A stretch of 23,163 nucleotides of DNA from Bacteroidota bacterium (lineage in GTDB: Bacteria; Bacteroidota; Bacteroidia; Bacteroidales; UBA10428): assembly GCA_017860375.1 (NCBI GenBank), contig JAGDMB010000006.1, positions 1-23,163 of the forward strand, given 5' to 3'. Positions 1 to 7,451 of this stretch are shown piece by piece (the first letter of the stretch is position 1; every line of letters starts with the position of its first letter). A model generated the notes under the pieces. The model did not search any database, was not told where the DNA came from, and was given only the letters and a program-made list of their open reading frames with translations. The translations under genes and the position numbers were made by a program.

Positions 1-2
1 GT

Positions 3-1406
3 TTACTCCATTTTCTTCTCCAATCCTTCCGCTGCCTTTAGCAAATCCTCAAATGACATGGGTTTGGCCAGAATCTTCCGGTTACGATCGAGCAAAAAGA
101 GCGAAGGGGTTGCGTATACAAAATAATCACCGGCAGCTTTCCCGTTCCATCCTTTCAGATCGGAACCATTCTGAAAATTAGCACTGTTTTTTTCGATGGC
201 TTCAATCCAGTCTGTCCTGACCGAATCTATCGATACGGCAAGTATCTCCAGATCAAGGGCTTTTGACATATACCACTTATCAAGCTTTGGCATCAGTTCT
301 TCGCAGCCGGGGCACCAGCTGGCCCAGAAGACTACCAGGGTATACGGTTTTTCAATGGCAGAAAGCCTGATTTCCTGGTTTTGCGGATTCCGTATGGTAA
401 TATCGGGTGCCTGCATACCGGTGGCAAGTTTGCTATAGGATTCCATTCTCCGGATTAATGTTGAACTATCATCGGTCTTGCAGACCGTATTCATGTAATG
501 ATCGGCCATATATTTCAGCACATTATCCAGTTTCAGCCGTTCGAAACCCTCCATCAGATAATTGATCACAAAGTCATACACTTCAGGATCCTTGTTTGTA
601 TTTGCCAAAACAATATCCACCGCTTTCATGAACTCCTTTTCGAGTTCGGGCTGGGAAAGCGCAGGATCACGGTAAAGCATAATATACCTCACCACGCTGT
701 GGGTATATGCACCGCTGTATATAAGATCTTTTTTGCTGAAATCGAGTTCATCGAAATAATGCATTTTATAAAATGACTGCCGTTCCGTTTCGGTGAGGCT
801 GGCATCAAGGAATGGTGTTTTGTGCATGGCGATAAGGGAAGCAGCATATGAACCCTTATACCTTTCACAGGTTTGCACGATAAACTGCTGTTGCTCTTTC
901 TGCAAATCGTTGTATCGCGTAACGACAGAACCGTATAGTTCATCATCAGCAGGATACCGGGCCAGCATGTTTTGCAGCAGTTCCATTTTGTTCTGGCTCA
1001 GGCTCTCCTGTTTCAGAAACCCATAATAGGCCTTGTTTTCATTGGATTCCAAAATGACCAGGCTATCCTGAATCCATGGATACACAGTTTGAATGCGTAC
1101 ATCCTCACGGTTAAAAATAATGTCGACCGTGTTCATCGGAGTATTCCGACGGCCCTGGATGAGGGCATTCTCTGGTATGATTCTGTACATACCCGGCTGT
1201 GCATTATCGGACAGAAAAAAAGCACACACACTGTTTTTCAGTTCCGTCGTATCGATGATCTTAAAGGCATCGCCCCGCAGGGAAGCAAGGAAAATTTTAG
1301 AATCGGGCAGTCTGGAAAGCCGGATGTCAAGGGTATAACCGGAATTTGAAAAAACGGCAGAAAGACAAGCAAAGGTGAGGATGCAAATCGTGATGAAGTA
1401 TTTCAT
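3..1406 (-). CDS. Secreted TlpA-like thioredoxin-fold protein (DUF5106-type N-terminal region)
   Basis: This is a probable envelope thiol-disulfide protein of about 467 aa. The ATG at 1406 gives a clean signal peptide (MKYFITICILTFACLSAVFS). An ATG at 1415 and a TTG at 1430 are also in frame, but they only add residues before it. The first 130 residues or so are beta-rich and resemble the DUF4369-like domain of Bacteroidota TlpA proteins. Residues about 130-300 are helical, as in DUF5106. The C-terminal domain is a thioredoxin fold with the active site WCPGC (C365 and C368) and a cis-proline loop, YATPS, near residue 434. A CPGC centre is usual for TlpA/ResA-type reductases. The stop is intact at 3-5. 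It lies 54 bases downstream of the GMP-synthase-like gene on the same strand and may be cotranscribed with it. The fold is secure; the substrate is unknown. Confidence 0.85.
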   Translation of the reverse strand: MKYFITICILTFACLSAVFSNSGYTLDIRLSRLPDSKIFLASLRGDAFKIIDTTELKNSVCAFFLSDNAQPGMYRIIPENALIQGRRNTPMNTVDIIFNREDVRIQTVYPWIQDSLVILESNENKAYYGFLKQESLSQNKMELLQNMLARYPADDELYGSVVTRYNDLQKEQQQFIVQTCERYKGSYAASLIAMHKTPFLDASLTETERQSFYKMHYFDELDFSKKDLIYSGAYTHSVVRYIMLYRDPALSQPELEKEFMKAVDIVLANTNKDPEVYDFVINYLMEGFERLKLDNVLKYMADHYMNTVCKTDDSSTLIRRMESYSKLATGMQAPDITIRNPQNQEIRLSAIEKPYTLVVFWASWCPGCEELMPKLDKWYMSKALDLEILAVSIDSVRTDWIEAIEKNSANFQNGSDLKGWNGKAAGDYFVYATPSLFLLDRNRKILAKPMSFEDLLKAAEGLEKKME

Positions 1407-1450
1407 ACCATACATATTTGTTTTCGTCAATTAAACGGTATCTGCCATGC

Positions 1451-1462
1451 TGATTGCCATCA
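1451..1462. promoter_or_regulatory. Candidate Crp/Fnr-type operator upstream of the TlpA-like gene
   Basis: Read on the minus strand this is TTGATGGCAATCAG. It matches nine of the ten fixed bases of the classical FNR box TTGAT-N4-ATCAA. It is centred about 50 bases upstream of the TlpA-like start and overlaps the last codons and stop of the preceding gene. The window encodes a Crp/Fnr regulator at 3522-4205. No good -7 box was found next to it, so the assignment is tentative. Confidence 0.3.
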
Positions 1463-2422
1463 AACCGCCTCAATGGTGGAAGGGGGTTTGGGTGTGATAT
1501 TGTATGTTACGCTGACGATACCGGGCACTTCGTTTATAATGTCGCGGGCCAGAAGTTCCAGGGTATCAAAAGACAATCGCGTTGGAGTGGCCATCCGGGC
1601 ATCGGTACTTTCCCAGCACCGTATTTCAATTTGTTGTCCGAAATCGCGTTTGCCATCACGTATACCCGTTACACGGTCATCGTGCAAAATGGCAAGATAC
1701 TGAAAAGCTCCCGTGCCCTGCAGCAAACGTTCAACAATTTGTGTGGCTTTCCGAACCGTTTCGATGCGTTCGGGTGTCACTTCACCTATCACACGTGCTG
1801 AAAGCGCCGGACCCGGAAAGGGGATTCGTTCGAACACACTGGCAGGCAGACCCAATGCGTGTCCGATTTTTCGCACACCGTCCTTGCGCAGCTGTATAAG
1901 CGGCTCCAGAATGCGGTAGCCAAAGACCTGCTGGGGATCAATACCAAGCTGTTCAAATACATTATGCTGACGCTTTATCCCTGCGATGGTTTCATCCACA
2001 TCCGTTAGGATGGTACCCTGAAGCAAAAACTTTGCCCCGCTTTCCCTTACAATTCGGCCGAACACTTCCCGGTAAAACGTCTGTGTAATGGCCTCTCTTT
2101 TTTCTTCGGGATTGGTAATTCCCTTTAGCGCAGCGAAAAATTCCTTTCGTGCATCCACCACTTCTACGGTTACACCCAGCTTCTTAAATAAGCCGGCAAC
2201 CTGCATAGCTTCACCTTCACGCATAATGCCGTTCTCAACAAAGATGGTCCTCAGATGCGGACCCAGGGCACGATGCCCCAGCATAGTTACGACGGATGAA
2301 TCTACTCCGCCTGAAAGGGCGTTTATGGCAATGCCATCGCCAACCGTTCTTTTTATTTCATCCACTTTTTCGCGGATAAACAATTCGGAATTCAATTCCT
2401 GCAACGTAATTTCTTTAATCAT
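1460..2422 (-). CDS. Stand-alone GMP-synthase-type ATP pyrophosphatase, no glutaminase domain
   Basis: This 320-aa protein matches the ATP-pyrophosphatase and dimerisation domains of GMP synthase, which adenylates XMP and then aminates it to GMP. The P-loop SGGVDSS is at 37-43, QGTILTDVDET at 135-145, PFPGPALSAR at 201-210, and a C-terminal KPPSTIE element is present. The glutamine amidotransferase domain of two-domain GuaA is absent and no glutaminase gene is adjacent. Archaea split GMP synthase this way (GuaAa/GuaAb). The IK.HHNVGGLP signature usual at the nucleotide site is altered to IKRQHNVFEQLG, and the usual C-terminal TIEWE is TIEAV. Bacteroidota normally also carry full-length GuaA, so this could be a divergent paralogue with another substrate. 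The start is firm: GGAG lies eight bases before the ATG. Family high, exact reaction moderate. Confidence 0.85.
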   Translation of the reverse strand: MIKEITLQELNSELFIREKVDEIKRTVGDGIAINALSGGVDSSVVTMLGHRALGPHLRTIFVENGIMREGEAMQVAGLFKKLGVTVEVVDARKEFFAALKGITNPEEKREAITQTFYREVFGRIVRESGAKFLLQGTILTDVDETIAGIKRQHNVFEQLGIDPQQVFGYRILEPLIQLRKDGVRKIGHALGLPASVFERIPFPGPALSARVIGEVTPERIETVRKATQIVERLLQGTGAFQYLAILHDDRVTGIRDGKRDFGQQIEIRCWESTDARMATPTRLSFDTLELLARDIINEVPGIVSVTYNITPKPPSTIEAV

Positions 2423-2634
2423 AGGGTGTTCTCCTTTTATTTACCGTCTCATTTGTTTAGGGACAGACCGGATTCGTCCACTTAAAGGTTAGACAAAAAT
2501 TTTAAAAAAACAACCAAAAACGTCCAAATCCAAACCGGTGATTTCAATCCGATACGAGAAGGTTTTTTTCGCCTCCTACCCTATTCAGGAAAGGTATAAA
2601 AAAACTATATTTAGAGCCAAAATATAACGATCCC

Positions 2635-3105
2635 ATGGCCGGTACTAAAATTAGCAAATACTTACGCCTTTTCGCGCAGCTGGAAAAGCTGACAGAAAAA
2701 TGTACGGATCCGATAGCCCGCATGGCCACTGTTAATGCAATCCTGTATCACAAAATGGAGACCTTTTCCTGGGTCGGGTTTTACCTGCTGAAGGAAGGAC
2801 AGCTGATCGTGGGTCCCTATCAGGGTCACCTGGCCTGTCAGACGCTTGAGAAAAACAAAGGGGTATGCTGGGCGGGGATTAATGAGAAAAAGACCATTAT
2901 TGTGCCGGATGTTCATGATTTTCCCGGACATATAGCCTGCGATTCCCACTCGCGGTCAGAGATCGTTATCCCCTTGCTGAACCGGGAAGGAGAATTAACC
3001 GGTGTAATGGACATTGACAGCCGGCTTGAAAATAATTTTGATACCACCGATGGGCGTGAACTGGAGAAAATCTGCAGGCTGATTTACAGGCAGGCTGGTA
3101 ATTAA
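2635..3105 (+). CDS. msrC: Free methionine-(R)-sulfoxide reductase (GAF domain)
   Basis: This is a single GAF domain of 156 aa, the usual length of fRMsr (MsrC/YeaZ-type GAF). The enzyme reduces free L-methionine-(R)-sulfoxide in the cytosol using thioredoxin. All three redox cysteines are present: C68 (in HLACQT), C78 (in KGVCW) and C102 (in HIACDS). Their 10- and 24-residue spacing equals that of C84, C94 and C118 in the E. coli enzyme. The signature VPDVHDFPGHIACD is present at 90-103, followed by SEIVIPL. The gene starts at an ATG and is divergent from the GMP-synthase-like gene. Its TAA overlaps by four bases the stop of the convergent receiver gene at 3102. It fits the antioxidant theme of the window. 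Confidence 0.93.
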   Translation: MAGTKISKYLRLFAQLEKLTEKCTDPIARMATVNAILYHKMETFSWVGFYLLKEGQLIVGPYQGHLACQTLEKNKGVCWAGINEKKTIIVPDVHDFPGHIACDSHSRSEIVIPLLNREGELTGVMDIDSRLENNFDTTDGRELEKICRLIYRQAGN

Positions 3106-3476
3106 AGGGGGTTCTCAAATTCCCGGATCAGTTTTTTCAATTTTTCAAGGGAATAAGGTTTGGTCAGCAACTGGTTGAAACCCACATCCTGAAAATCATC
3201 AAAAAACAGGTTGGGGTTATGGGCTGTCAATGCCACCACCGGAATCTGGTTCACCGGATAGGGCATTGATTCACGGATATACCGTGTGGTTTCAATGCCA
3301 TTCATAACCGGCATTTCAATATCCATCAGCACCAGATCAAACTTGCCTCCGTTTTGAAGCATTTCCAAAGCTTCGCGCCCGTTTTCAGCCTCAAGGATCA
3401 TGTGTCCCATGCTCTTTACGATCTCTGCAATTAACAAACGATTGGTAAAAATATCATCTACAATAATGATCCTCAT
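3102..3476 (-). CDS. Single-domain response regulator (receiver only)
   Basis: A 124-aa receiver domain with no output domain. The acidic pair is D7/D8, the phospho-acceptor is D52 within LMDIEMPVMNG, the conserved Thr is T84 in ALTA, and the Lys is K106 in TKPYS. The sequence around D52 is like the receivers attached to hybrid histidine kinases, so it probably works as a phosphate shuttle or sink in a relay, or by protein contact. It follows the Crp/Fnr gene on the same strand 45 bases downstream, and the two may be cotranscribed. It is convergent with msrC and the two stop codons interlock. Confidence 0.92.
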   Translation of the reverse strand: MRIIIVDDIFTNRLLIAEIVKSMGHMILEAENGREALEMLQNGGKFDLVLMDIEMPVMNGIETTRYIRESMPYPVNQIPVVALTAHNPNLFFDDFQDVGFNQLLTKPYSLEKLKKLIREFENPL

Positions 3477-3521
3477 GACAACAGGTAGTTATGAAATGGA
3501 TTATGCGCGGCGGATAAAAAA

Positions 3522-4205
3522 TCAGCCCAGTTCACTCAGGGTTCGAATAATTTTCAGGCTGTTGATTTTAACTTTTGAACCTTCCAGTTCAATAATTTTG
3601 TCATTTTTGAATTCCGTGAGCGTGCGTATAAAGCTTTCCTTTGTTGTACCTGCAAGCTCAGCCAGTTCGCGACGGGTAAGCGGGAACTCAAATTCAGGGC
3701 TGTCATATATTACATCTGAAAAATACAAAATGACATCGGCAATGCGACCAGGCAACTGTTTGTGAGACTGGCTCATCAGCCGGTTAAAGATGAACAATCC
3801 ATCCTTGCTCAACTGACTGATTATGTGCATCGAAAAGTCCCCATTTGCCTTTAAGACCGTATTGAATGCATGCCTGTCGATAAAACAAATCTCACAGGTC
3901 TGAATAGCCGAGGCGGAGAATTGATGCATATCTCCGCCGAATATTGACATCAGTCCCAGAAATTCATTTTCCACCGCGATCTTAAGAATAATATACCGAT
4001 TGTTCCGCCCTTCCTTGTATATTTTCACCAAACCTGATTTCACACACATGATATGAGACGTACGTGTATTTTGCCGGAATATCACCTCTTTTTTATCATA
4101 TACGACCACATTGCTGTTTTCGTTAAAAAGAGCAAGCTCATCTTTCGAAAGGAACATCGAAAAAGGCAATGGATAATAATTCTCCTTATTGAAATCGGGT
4201 GCCAT
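3522..4205 (-). CDS. Crp/Fnr-family transcriptional regulator
   Basis: A DNA-binding regulator of about 227 aa, the usual size for Crp/Fnr proteins. The N-terminal half is a cyclic-nucleotide-binding-type beta-roll (IMCVKSGLVKIYKEG, then ENEFLGLMSIFGG). A long dimerisation helix follows, then a winged helix-turn-helix (LTRRELAELAGTTKESFIRTL). No FNR-type N-terminal cysteine cluster is visible, so a [4Fe-4S] oxygen sensor of the E. coli kind is not supported; the ligand is unknown. In-frame starts occur at GTG 4226, ATG 4223 and ATG 4205. ATG 4205 is preferred because a perfect TAnnTTTG -7 box at 4235-4242 would leave almost no leader for the others. A TGAT-N4-ATCA palindrome about 75 bases upstream suggests autoregulation. 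Confidence 0.92.
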   Translation of the reverse strand: MAPDFNKENYYPLPFSMFLSKDELALFNENSNVVVYDKKEVIFRQNTRTSHIMCVKSGLVKIYKEGRNNRYIILKIAVENEFLGLMSIFGGDMHQFSASAIQTCEICFIDRHAFNTVLKANGDFSMHIISQLSKDGLFIFNRLMSQSHKQLPGRIADVILYFSDVIYDSPEFEFPLTRRELAELAGTTKESFIRTLTEFKNDKIIELEGSKVKINSLKIIRTLSELG

Positions 4206-4234
4206 TTTATTTGTGCGTCGCATCACTAATTTAG

Positions 4235-4242
4235 CAAATATA
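4235..4242 (-). promoter_or_regulatory. Candidate -7 promoter box for the Crp/Fnr gene
   Basis: The minus strand reads TATATTTG, an exact match to the Bacteroidota -7 consensus TAnnTTTG. Transcription would start near 4229, giving a leader of about 24 bases to the ATG at 4205. No clear TTTG -33 element lies at the expected distance, which is compatible with an activator-dependent promoter. Confidence 0.45.
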
Positions 4243-4274
4243 TCGATTCATTCATTTAAAATTCAGAAAAAAGA

Positions 4275-4286
4275 TGATTCACATCA
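4275..4286. promoter_or_regulatory. Candidate Crp/Fnr operator (TGAT-TCAC-ATCA)
   Basis: TGATTCACATCA is a TGAT-N4-ATCA palindrome with the core geometry of Crp/Fnr sites. It lies in the divergent region between the Crp/Fnr gene and the receiver gene at 4477, centred about 50 bases upstream of the predicted Crp/Fnr transcription start. The same core occurs at 5471-5482 and 1451-1462. Confidence 0.4.
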
Positions 4287-4298
4287 CCTGATACAGGT
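4286..4298. repeat. Perfect 13-base palindrome next to the Crp/Fnr operator
   Basis: ACCTG-ATA-CAGGT is a perfect inverted repeat with a three-base centre. It abuts the TGAT-N4-ATCA site in the 250-base divergent region. It could be a second operator for another regulator. No terminator-like T tract follows it. The rest of this intergenic region (4206-4476) is AT-rich, and no further feature was recognised. Confidence 0.3.
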
Positions 4299-4476
4299 AA
4301 TCAATGTCATGCAATCTTTGGTTCAAAAAAATGCCGCATACCGCCTATTTTGCTTACATTTACATGACTGTGTGGGTTTAGGAATCATTCTCCTCCATAC
4401 GGGGATCAATTCAGCAGTGTTTTAGATGTTTTCATATTTTATTGTTATCTTCATCTGCAGTTAAAACCATACTATC

Positions 4477-4860
4477 GTGAACAACAATCAACCGTTGATA
4501 CTCGTTGTGGATGACAGCACTACAAATGTTGTGCTTCTTGAAGCCATTCTGGATGAAAAAGGTTACCGCATTGAAACTGCCCTGAATGCAAAGGAGGCCT
4601 ATGCCATTATAGCACAGCAAATCCCTGATCTCATTTTGCTCGATCTGTTAATGCCAAAAATTTCCGGCTTTGATTTCCTGGCCCAGATCCGCAGTAATGA
4701 AAAAACACGCAGCACACCTGTTATTGTTGTTTCCGCCCTTACCGACGAAGAGAATATTACCAAAATAATGGAAATGGGCGCTATGGATTTTATTAAGAAA
4801 CCGATCGATCTGCAATACCTCGTTGAAAAAGTGGAGTCGGTGCTCCACCCGTCTTTTTAA
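4477..4860 (+). CDS. Single-domain response regulator (receiver only)
   Basis: A 127-aa receiver domain without an output domain. The acidic pair is D12/D13, the phospho-acceptor is D56 in LLDLLMPKISG, S86 takes the Thr/Ser position (VVSAL), and K108 lies in KKPID. The start is a GTG, since the first in-frame ATG lies far inside the domain. It is the first gene of a plus-strand series of signalling genes, but 200 bases separate it from the next receiver, so it may be its own transcription unit. The sequence is of the DivK/PleD-like type rather than CheY-like. Its partner kinase cannot be named from sequence. Confidence 0.92.
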   Translation: MNNNQPLILVVDDSTTNVVLLEAILDEKGYRIETALNAKEAYAIIAQQIPDLILLDLLMPKISGFDFLAQIRSNEKTRSTPVIVVSALTDEENITKIMEMGAMDFIKKPIDLQYLVEKVESVLHPSF

Positions 4861-5060
4861 ATTCCTGCCCCTGACAGAGAAGATACCCAGGAGAAAACTT
4901 TTTTTATCCTCCCTTTTTGCTCTTTCGTCAAAAAAGGCACCCCTTTTAAATAATAACCTGAACTTTGAGTGCCTGCGAGTCGTTCATTACACATACAACG
5001 TGACGGCAGGTGAATCCGGTTTATTTTGCAAACTACGACGAAACAAACAAAAACAACTTG

Positions 5061-5444
5061 ATGAAAAACATATTAGTGGTGGATGACAATCAGATGATGC
5101 GGAAATTGATCAAAAATCTTTTCCCGGGGGAAGAATTTGAGATAACAGAAGCGACCAACGGTATGGAAGGTCTTGATTTCGTCAAACAAAATCCGGTGGA
5201 TCTTATCATTACCGATATCGTTATGCCAAAAATGGAAGGGATTGAGCTGATCATGAATCTTCGCCGTGATTTTCCGAAGATCAAGATAATCGCCATTTCC
5301 GGAGGGAAACCCTATTACTTGTATATGGCCAAAAAGCTTGGCATTGACGGCATCTTTACCAAACCTCTCAATCACCAGTCATTTTTGCAGGCTGTAAAAC
5401 GGGTAATTCAGTTTCCGGCCACAGCAGATAAACTCATAGAATAG
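5061..5444 (+). CDS. CheY-like single-domain response regulator
   Basis: A 127-aa receiver domain. The acidic pair is D8/D9, the phospho-acceptor is D52 in ITDIVMPKMEG, S80 lies in AISGG and K101 in TKPLN. The open frame extends upstream to a GTG at 5010, but ATG 5061 starts directly at the first beta strand (MKNILVVDDN) and gives the standard receiver length, so it is chosen. The sequence resembles CheY-type or chemotaxis-cluster receivers. It immediately precedes the helical CheZ-like protein and CheR. The 200 bases upstream (4861-5060) are AT-rich, and no gene is supported there. Confidence 0.92.
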   Translation: MKNILVVDDNQMMRKLIKNLFPGEEFEITEATNGMEGLDFVKQNPVDLIITDIVMPKMEGIELIMNLRRDFPKIKIIAISGGKPYYLYMAKKLGIDGIFTKPLNHQSFLQAVKRVIQFPATADKLIE

Positions 5445-5470
5445 AAAACAATACTGCCTTTTCTCTTTGA

Positions 5471-5482
5471 TGATACATATCA
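5471..5482. promoter_or_regulatory. Candidate Crp/Fnr operator upstream of the signalling island
   Basis: TGATACATATCA is a TGAT-N4-ATCA palindrome; flanking bases extend it to ATGAT-N4-ATCAT. It is centred about 75 bases upstream of the start predicted from the -7 box at 5541-5548, a spacing typical of class I activation by Crp/Fnr proteins. Confidence 0.4.
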
Positions 5483-5540
5483 TTCTGTGAAGGTGTTTAA
5501 TATCACTGGAGTATTTAATGGCTTGAAGCACCGTTCTCCG

Positions 5541-5548
5541 TATTTTTG
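5541..5548 (+). promoter_or_regulatory. Candidate -7 promoter box for the 594-aa gene
   Basis: TATTTTTG is an exact match to the Bacteroidota -7 consensus TAnnTTTG. It would give a leader of about 46 bases to the ATG at 5601. A TTG at 5523-5525 is the nearest -33-like element; its 15-base spacing is shorter than usual. Confidence 0.4.
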
Positions 5549-5600
5549 AAAGAAACCGGAATTAAAAACGGCCAGCCCTTTTTATTAAACATGTTCACGG

Positions 5601-7385
5601 ATGAGCCAAAGTGCCGATAAAAATAAGCTGATCATTGATCATTTATTGAATGCCTACTCCGTTGATGCTATTATTTCCTCCTTTTATGCCATTGATGCAA
5701 GAATAATTGCACTTATCAAATGCGCTTCTGAAGATTTTATTCATTTCAACACGGTTTACAGGAAATATCATGAAGAGATCAATTTGTTATCCGCAAATTC
5801 CCGCAGGCTTTACGCCTGTTTTAATGAAGAAATGAATCATCAGTACGCTGCTGAAATCCGCAATTCTGTTACCATTTTATTCGATAATCTGAATCGTTTT
5901 GAAAACCTTATTGAATTCAACCGGAAAGTTCATGAACAAGTGCTTCAAAAGCTGGAACAGATTTTTATTCCCGTACAAATTTTTTATCAGAATCTCAATA
6001 CCCTTCGGTTGCTTTCAGCCAATTTAAAGCTTGACCCGGACCTCCATGGTCAGCATGGCGAAAGAATGAACCGCAACATCGAAGATATTTTCCTTACCTA
6101 TCCTGACTTTCTGGAAAGTCTTAAGAAGCTAAAGAAATTTGTCAGCAATTCCTGCATCGCTATCGGTTCACTTAAAAAGAATTATCTTGACAGTGCCTAT
6201 CACATCCTGTCTTTTTGCCTGCACATAACCGACACCATTCTTCACAAAGAAAAACAGGCAAAGGAATTCAAACCCGTTCTTGAAGAAATCCTGGTTCAGA
6301 CGAGGGTAATCAGTTCCGGCATTATTAACCACCTTCAGTGCCAGGAGACTGTACAGCAAAAAATTGAACATGTACAAGGAATACATAAGGAAATTATAAA
6401 AAAATTATCCTTTCTGGTCAACCGGACTGGCCAGGCCGATTATGAACTTACGAGGGCAAAGCTTTTCTTTCATATCAAGGAAGTTGCCCTTCTGCAATCG
6501 GCTCAGATGGTCCATGCAAACCGCGAATACCAGAAAGCAATTGAGGTCGTTCCCACTGAATTTTTTCGCCTTGGCGATTGTATCCGTGAGATCGATATTC
6601 TTTACCAAACCTTTTCCACACCTGATAAAGCAATCGATGGCAATGGTTTTGACGCGGACCTGAATATCCGGAAGGAGGTAAACCTGTACAATGAAATTGA
6701 TGCCACCCACAACATTTTCAGGCTTCAAACCGAAGCGATCATCCAGCGACTACTGAATTTTACCAACAGCTTTACCCTGATTCTTAAGACCTGTTCTGAT
6801 TTCCAGCGTATCATCGACACAATTAAGCAGCAACGGCACACGCCAAACGGTGATGAAAGCGCAACCATTGTAATGCAAATGTCGGAAGTTGCCGCAGAAC
6901 TTTTGCAAACCATTAACAGCGTTAAAACAATCCTGGATGAGAATGCGGATGCAGCCTCCTTGCTCCGGCATAAATACAACAATGAATATTTGGGAAACCA
7001 TTACGAAGGCATCCAGAAAGAGGAGGTCAAGGCCTTATCCAATGCTTTCAGGGAACTTAATTACGTGAACCGGGAAGTCCTTCAGGTATTAAATGCGAAA
7101 AGGAATTCTCTCCAGATTCCTTCAGGCCTTAAAGAATCAATAGAATCGGTCCGCTACTATACGTACTTTGAGAGCGAAATCACCCATATCATACAATGTC
7201 TCAATGAAATATCCGACAGGATGAATGCAGGGGATGCCGTTCTTATGAAAGAAGACGCAGAAAGGATCGACAGCCTGCAGGAATATTATACTGCGAACAG
7301 TGAACACCGAGTTCATGATACGGTTATCCGCAACAATAATAAAGCCACACGTGAGTTTTACGAAGAAAACACTCAACCGGCTTAA
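5601..7385 (+). CDS. Large helical cytoplasmic protein with a CheZ-like motif, probable chemosensory component
   Basis: A 594-aa, almost entirely alpha-helical protein with no signal peptide or membrane segment. I do not recognise it as a named family. Residues 245-258 read LQCQETVQQKIEHV. This resembles the LQFQD...Q element of the CheZ phosphatase, where Asp and Gln act on phospho-CheY; here the Asp position is Glu (E249) and a Gln remains four residues on (Q253). A second, related-looking helix is at 517-534 (RYYTYFESEITHII). LRLLSANLKLD at 135-145 recalls the hairpin region of methyl-accepting proteins. The tail (YYTANSEHRVHDTV) resembles the end of chemotaxis-linked helical proteins as I remember them. 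It sits between a CheY-like receiver and CheR, supporting a role in dephosphorylating or scaffolding the receiver. The assignment is inferred. Confidence 0.8.
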   Translation: MSQSADKNKLIIDHLLNAYSVDAIISSFYAIDARIIALIKCASEDFIHFNTVYRKYHEEINLLSANSRRLYACFNEEMNHQYAAEIRNSVTILFDNLNRFENLIEFNRKVHEQVLQKLEQIFIPVQIFYQNLNTLRLLSANLKLDPDLHGQHGERMNRNIEDIFLTYPDFLESLKKLKKFVSNSCIAIGSLKKNYLDSAYHILSFCLHITDTILHKEKQAKEFKPVLEEILVQTRVISSGIINHLQCQETVQQKIEHVQGIHKEIIKKLSFLVNRTGQADYELTRAKLFFHIKEVALLQSAQMVHANREYQKAIEVVPTEFFRLGDCIREIDILYQTFSTPDKAIDGNGFDADLNIRKEVNLYNEIDATHNIFRLQTEAIIQRLLNFTNSFTLILKTCSDFQRIIDTIKQQRHTPNGDESATIVMQMSEVAAELLQTINSVKTILDENADAASLLRHKYNNEYLGNHYEGIQKEEVKALSNAFRELNYVNREVLQVLNAKRNSLQIPSGLKESIESVRYYTYFESEITHIIQCLNEISDRMNAGDAVLMKEDAERIDSLQEYYTANSEHRVHDTVIRNNNKATREFYEENTQPA

Positions 7386-7451
7386 AAAGTAGACAGGGGC
7401 AGGACAGAAATAGTCGAATAATGCATACATTTATCCATCCGAACCTGCTTT

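Noticed and set aside
3522..4205. True FNR with an oxygen-sensing iron-sulfur cluster
   Set aside because: No N-terminal group of cysteines is present, so only Crp/Fnr family membership is claimed.
4823..5086. An 87-aa open frame bridging two receiver genes
   Set aside because: It overlaps both receiver genes in another frame and has no domain or start signal; the region between them is better treated as non-coding.
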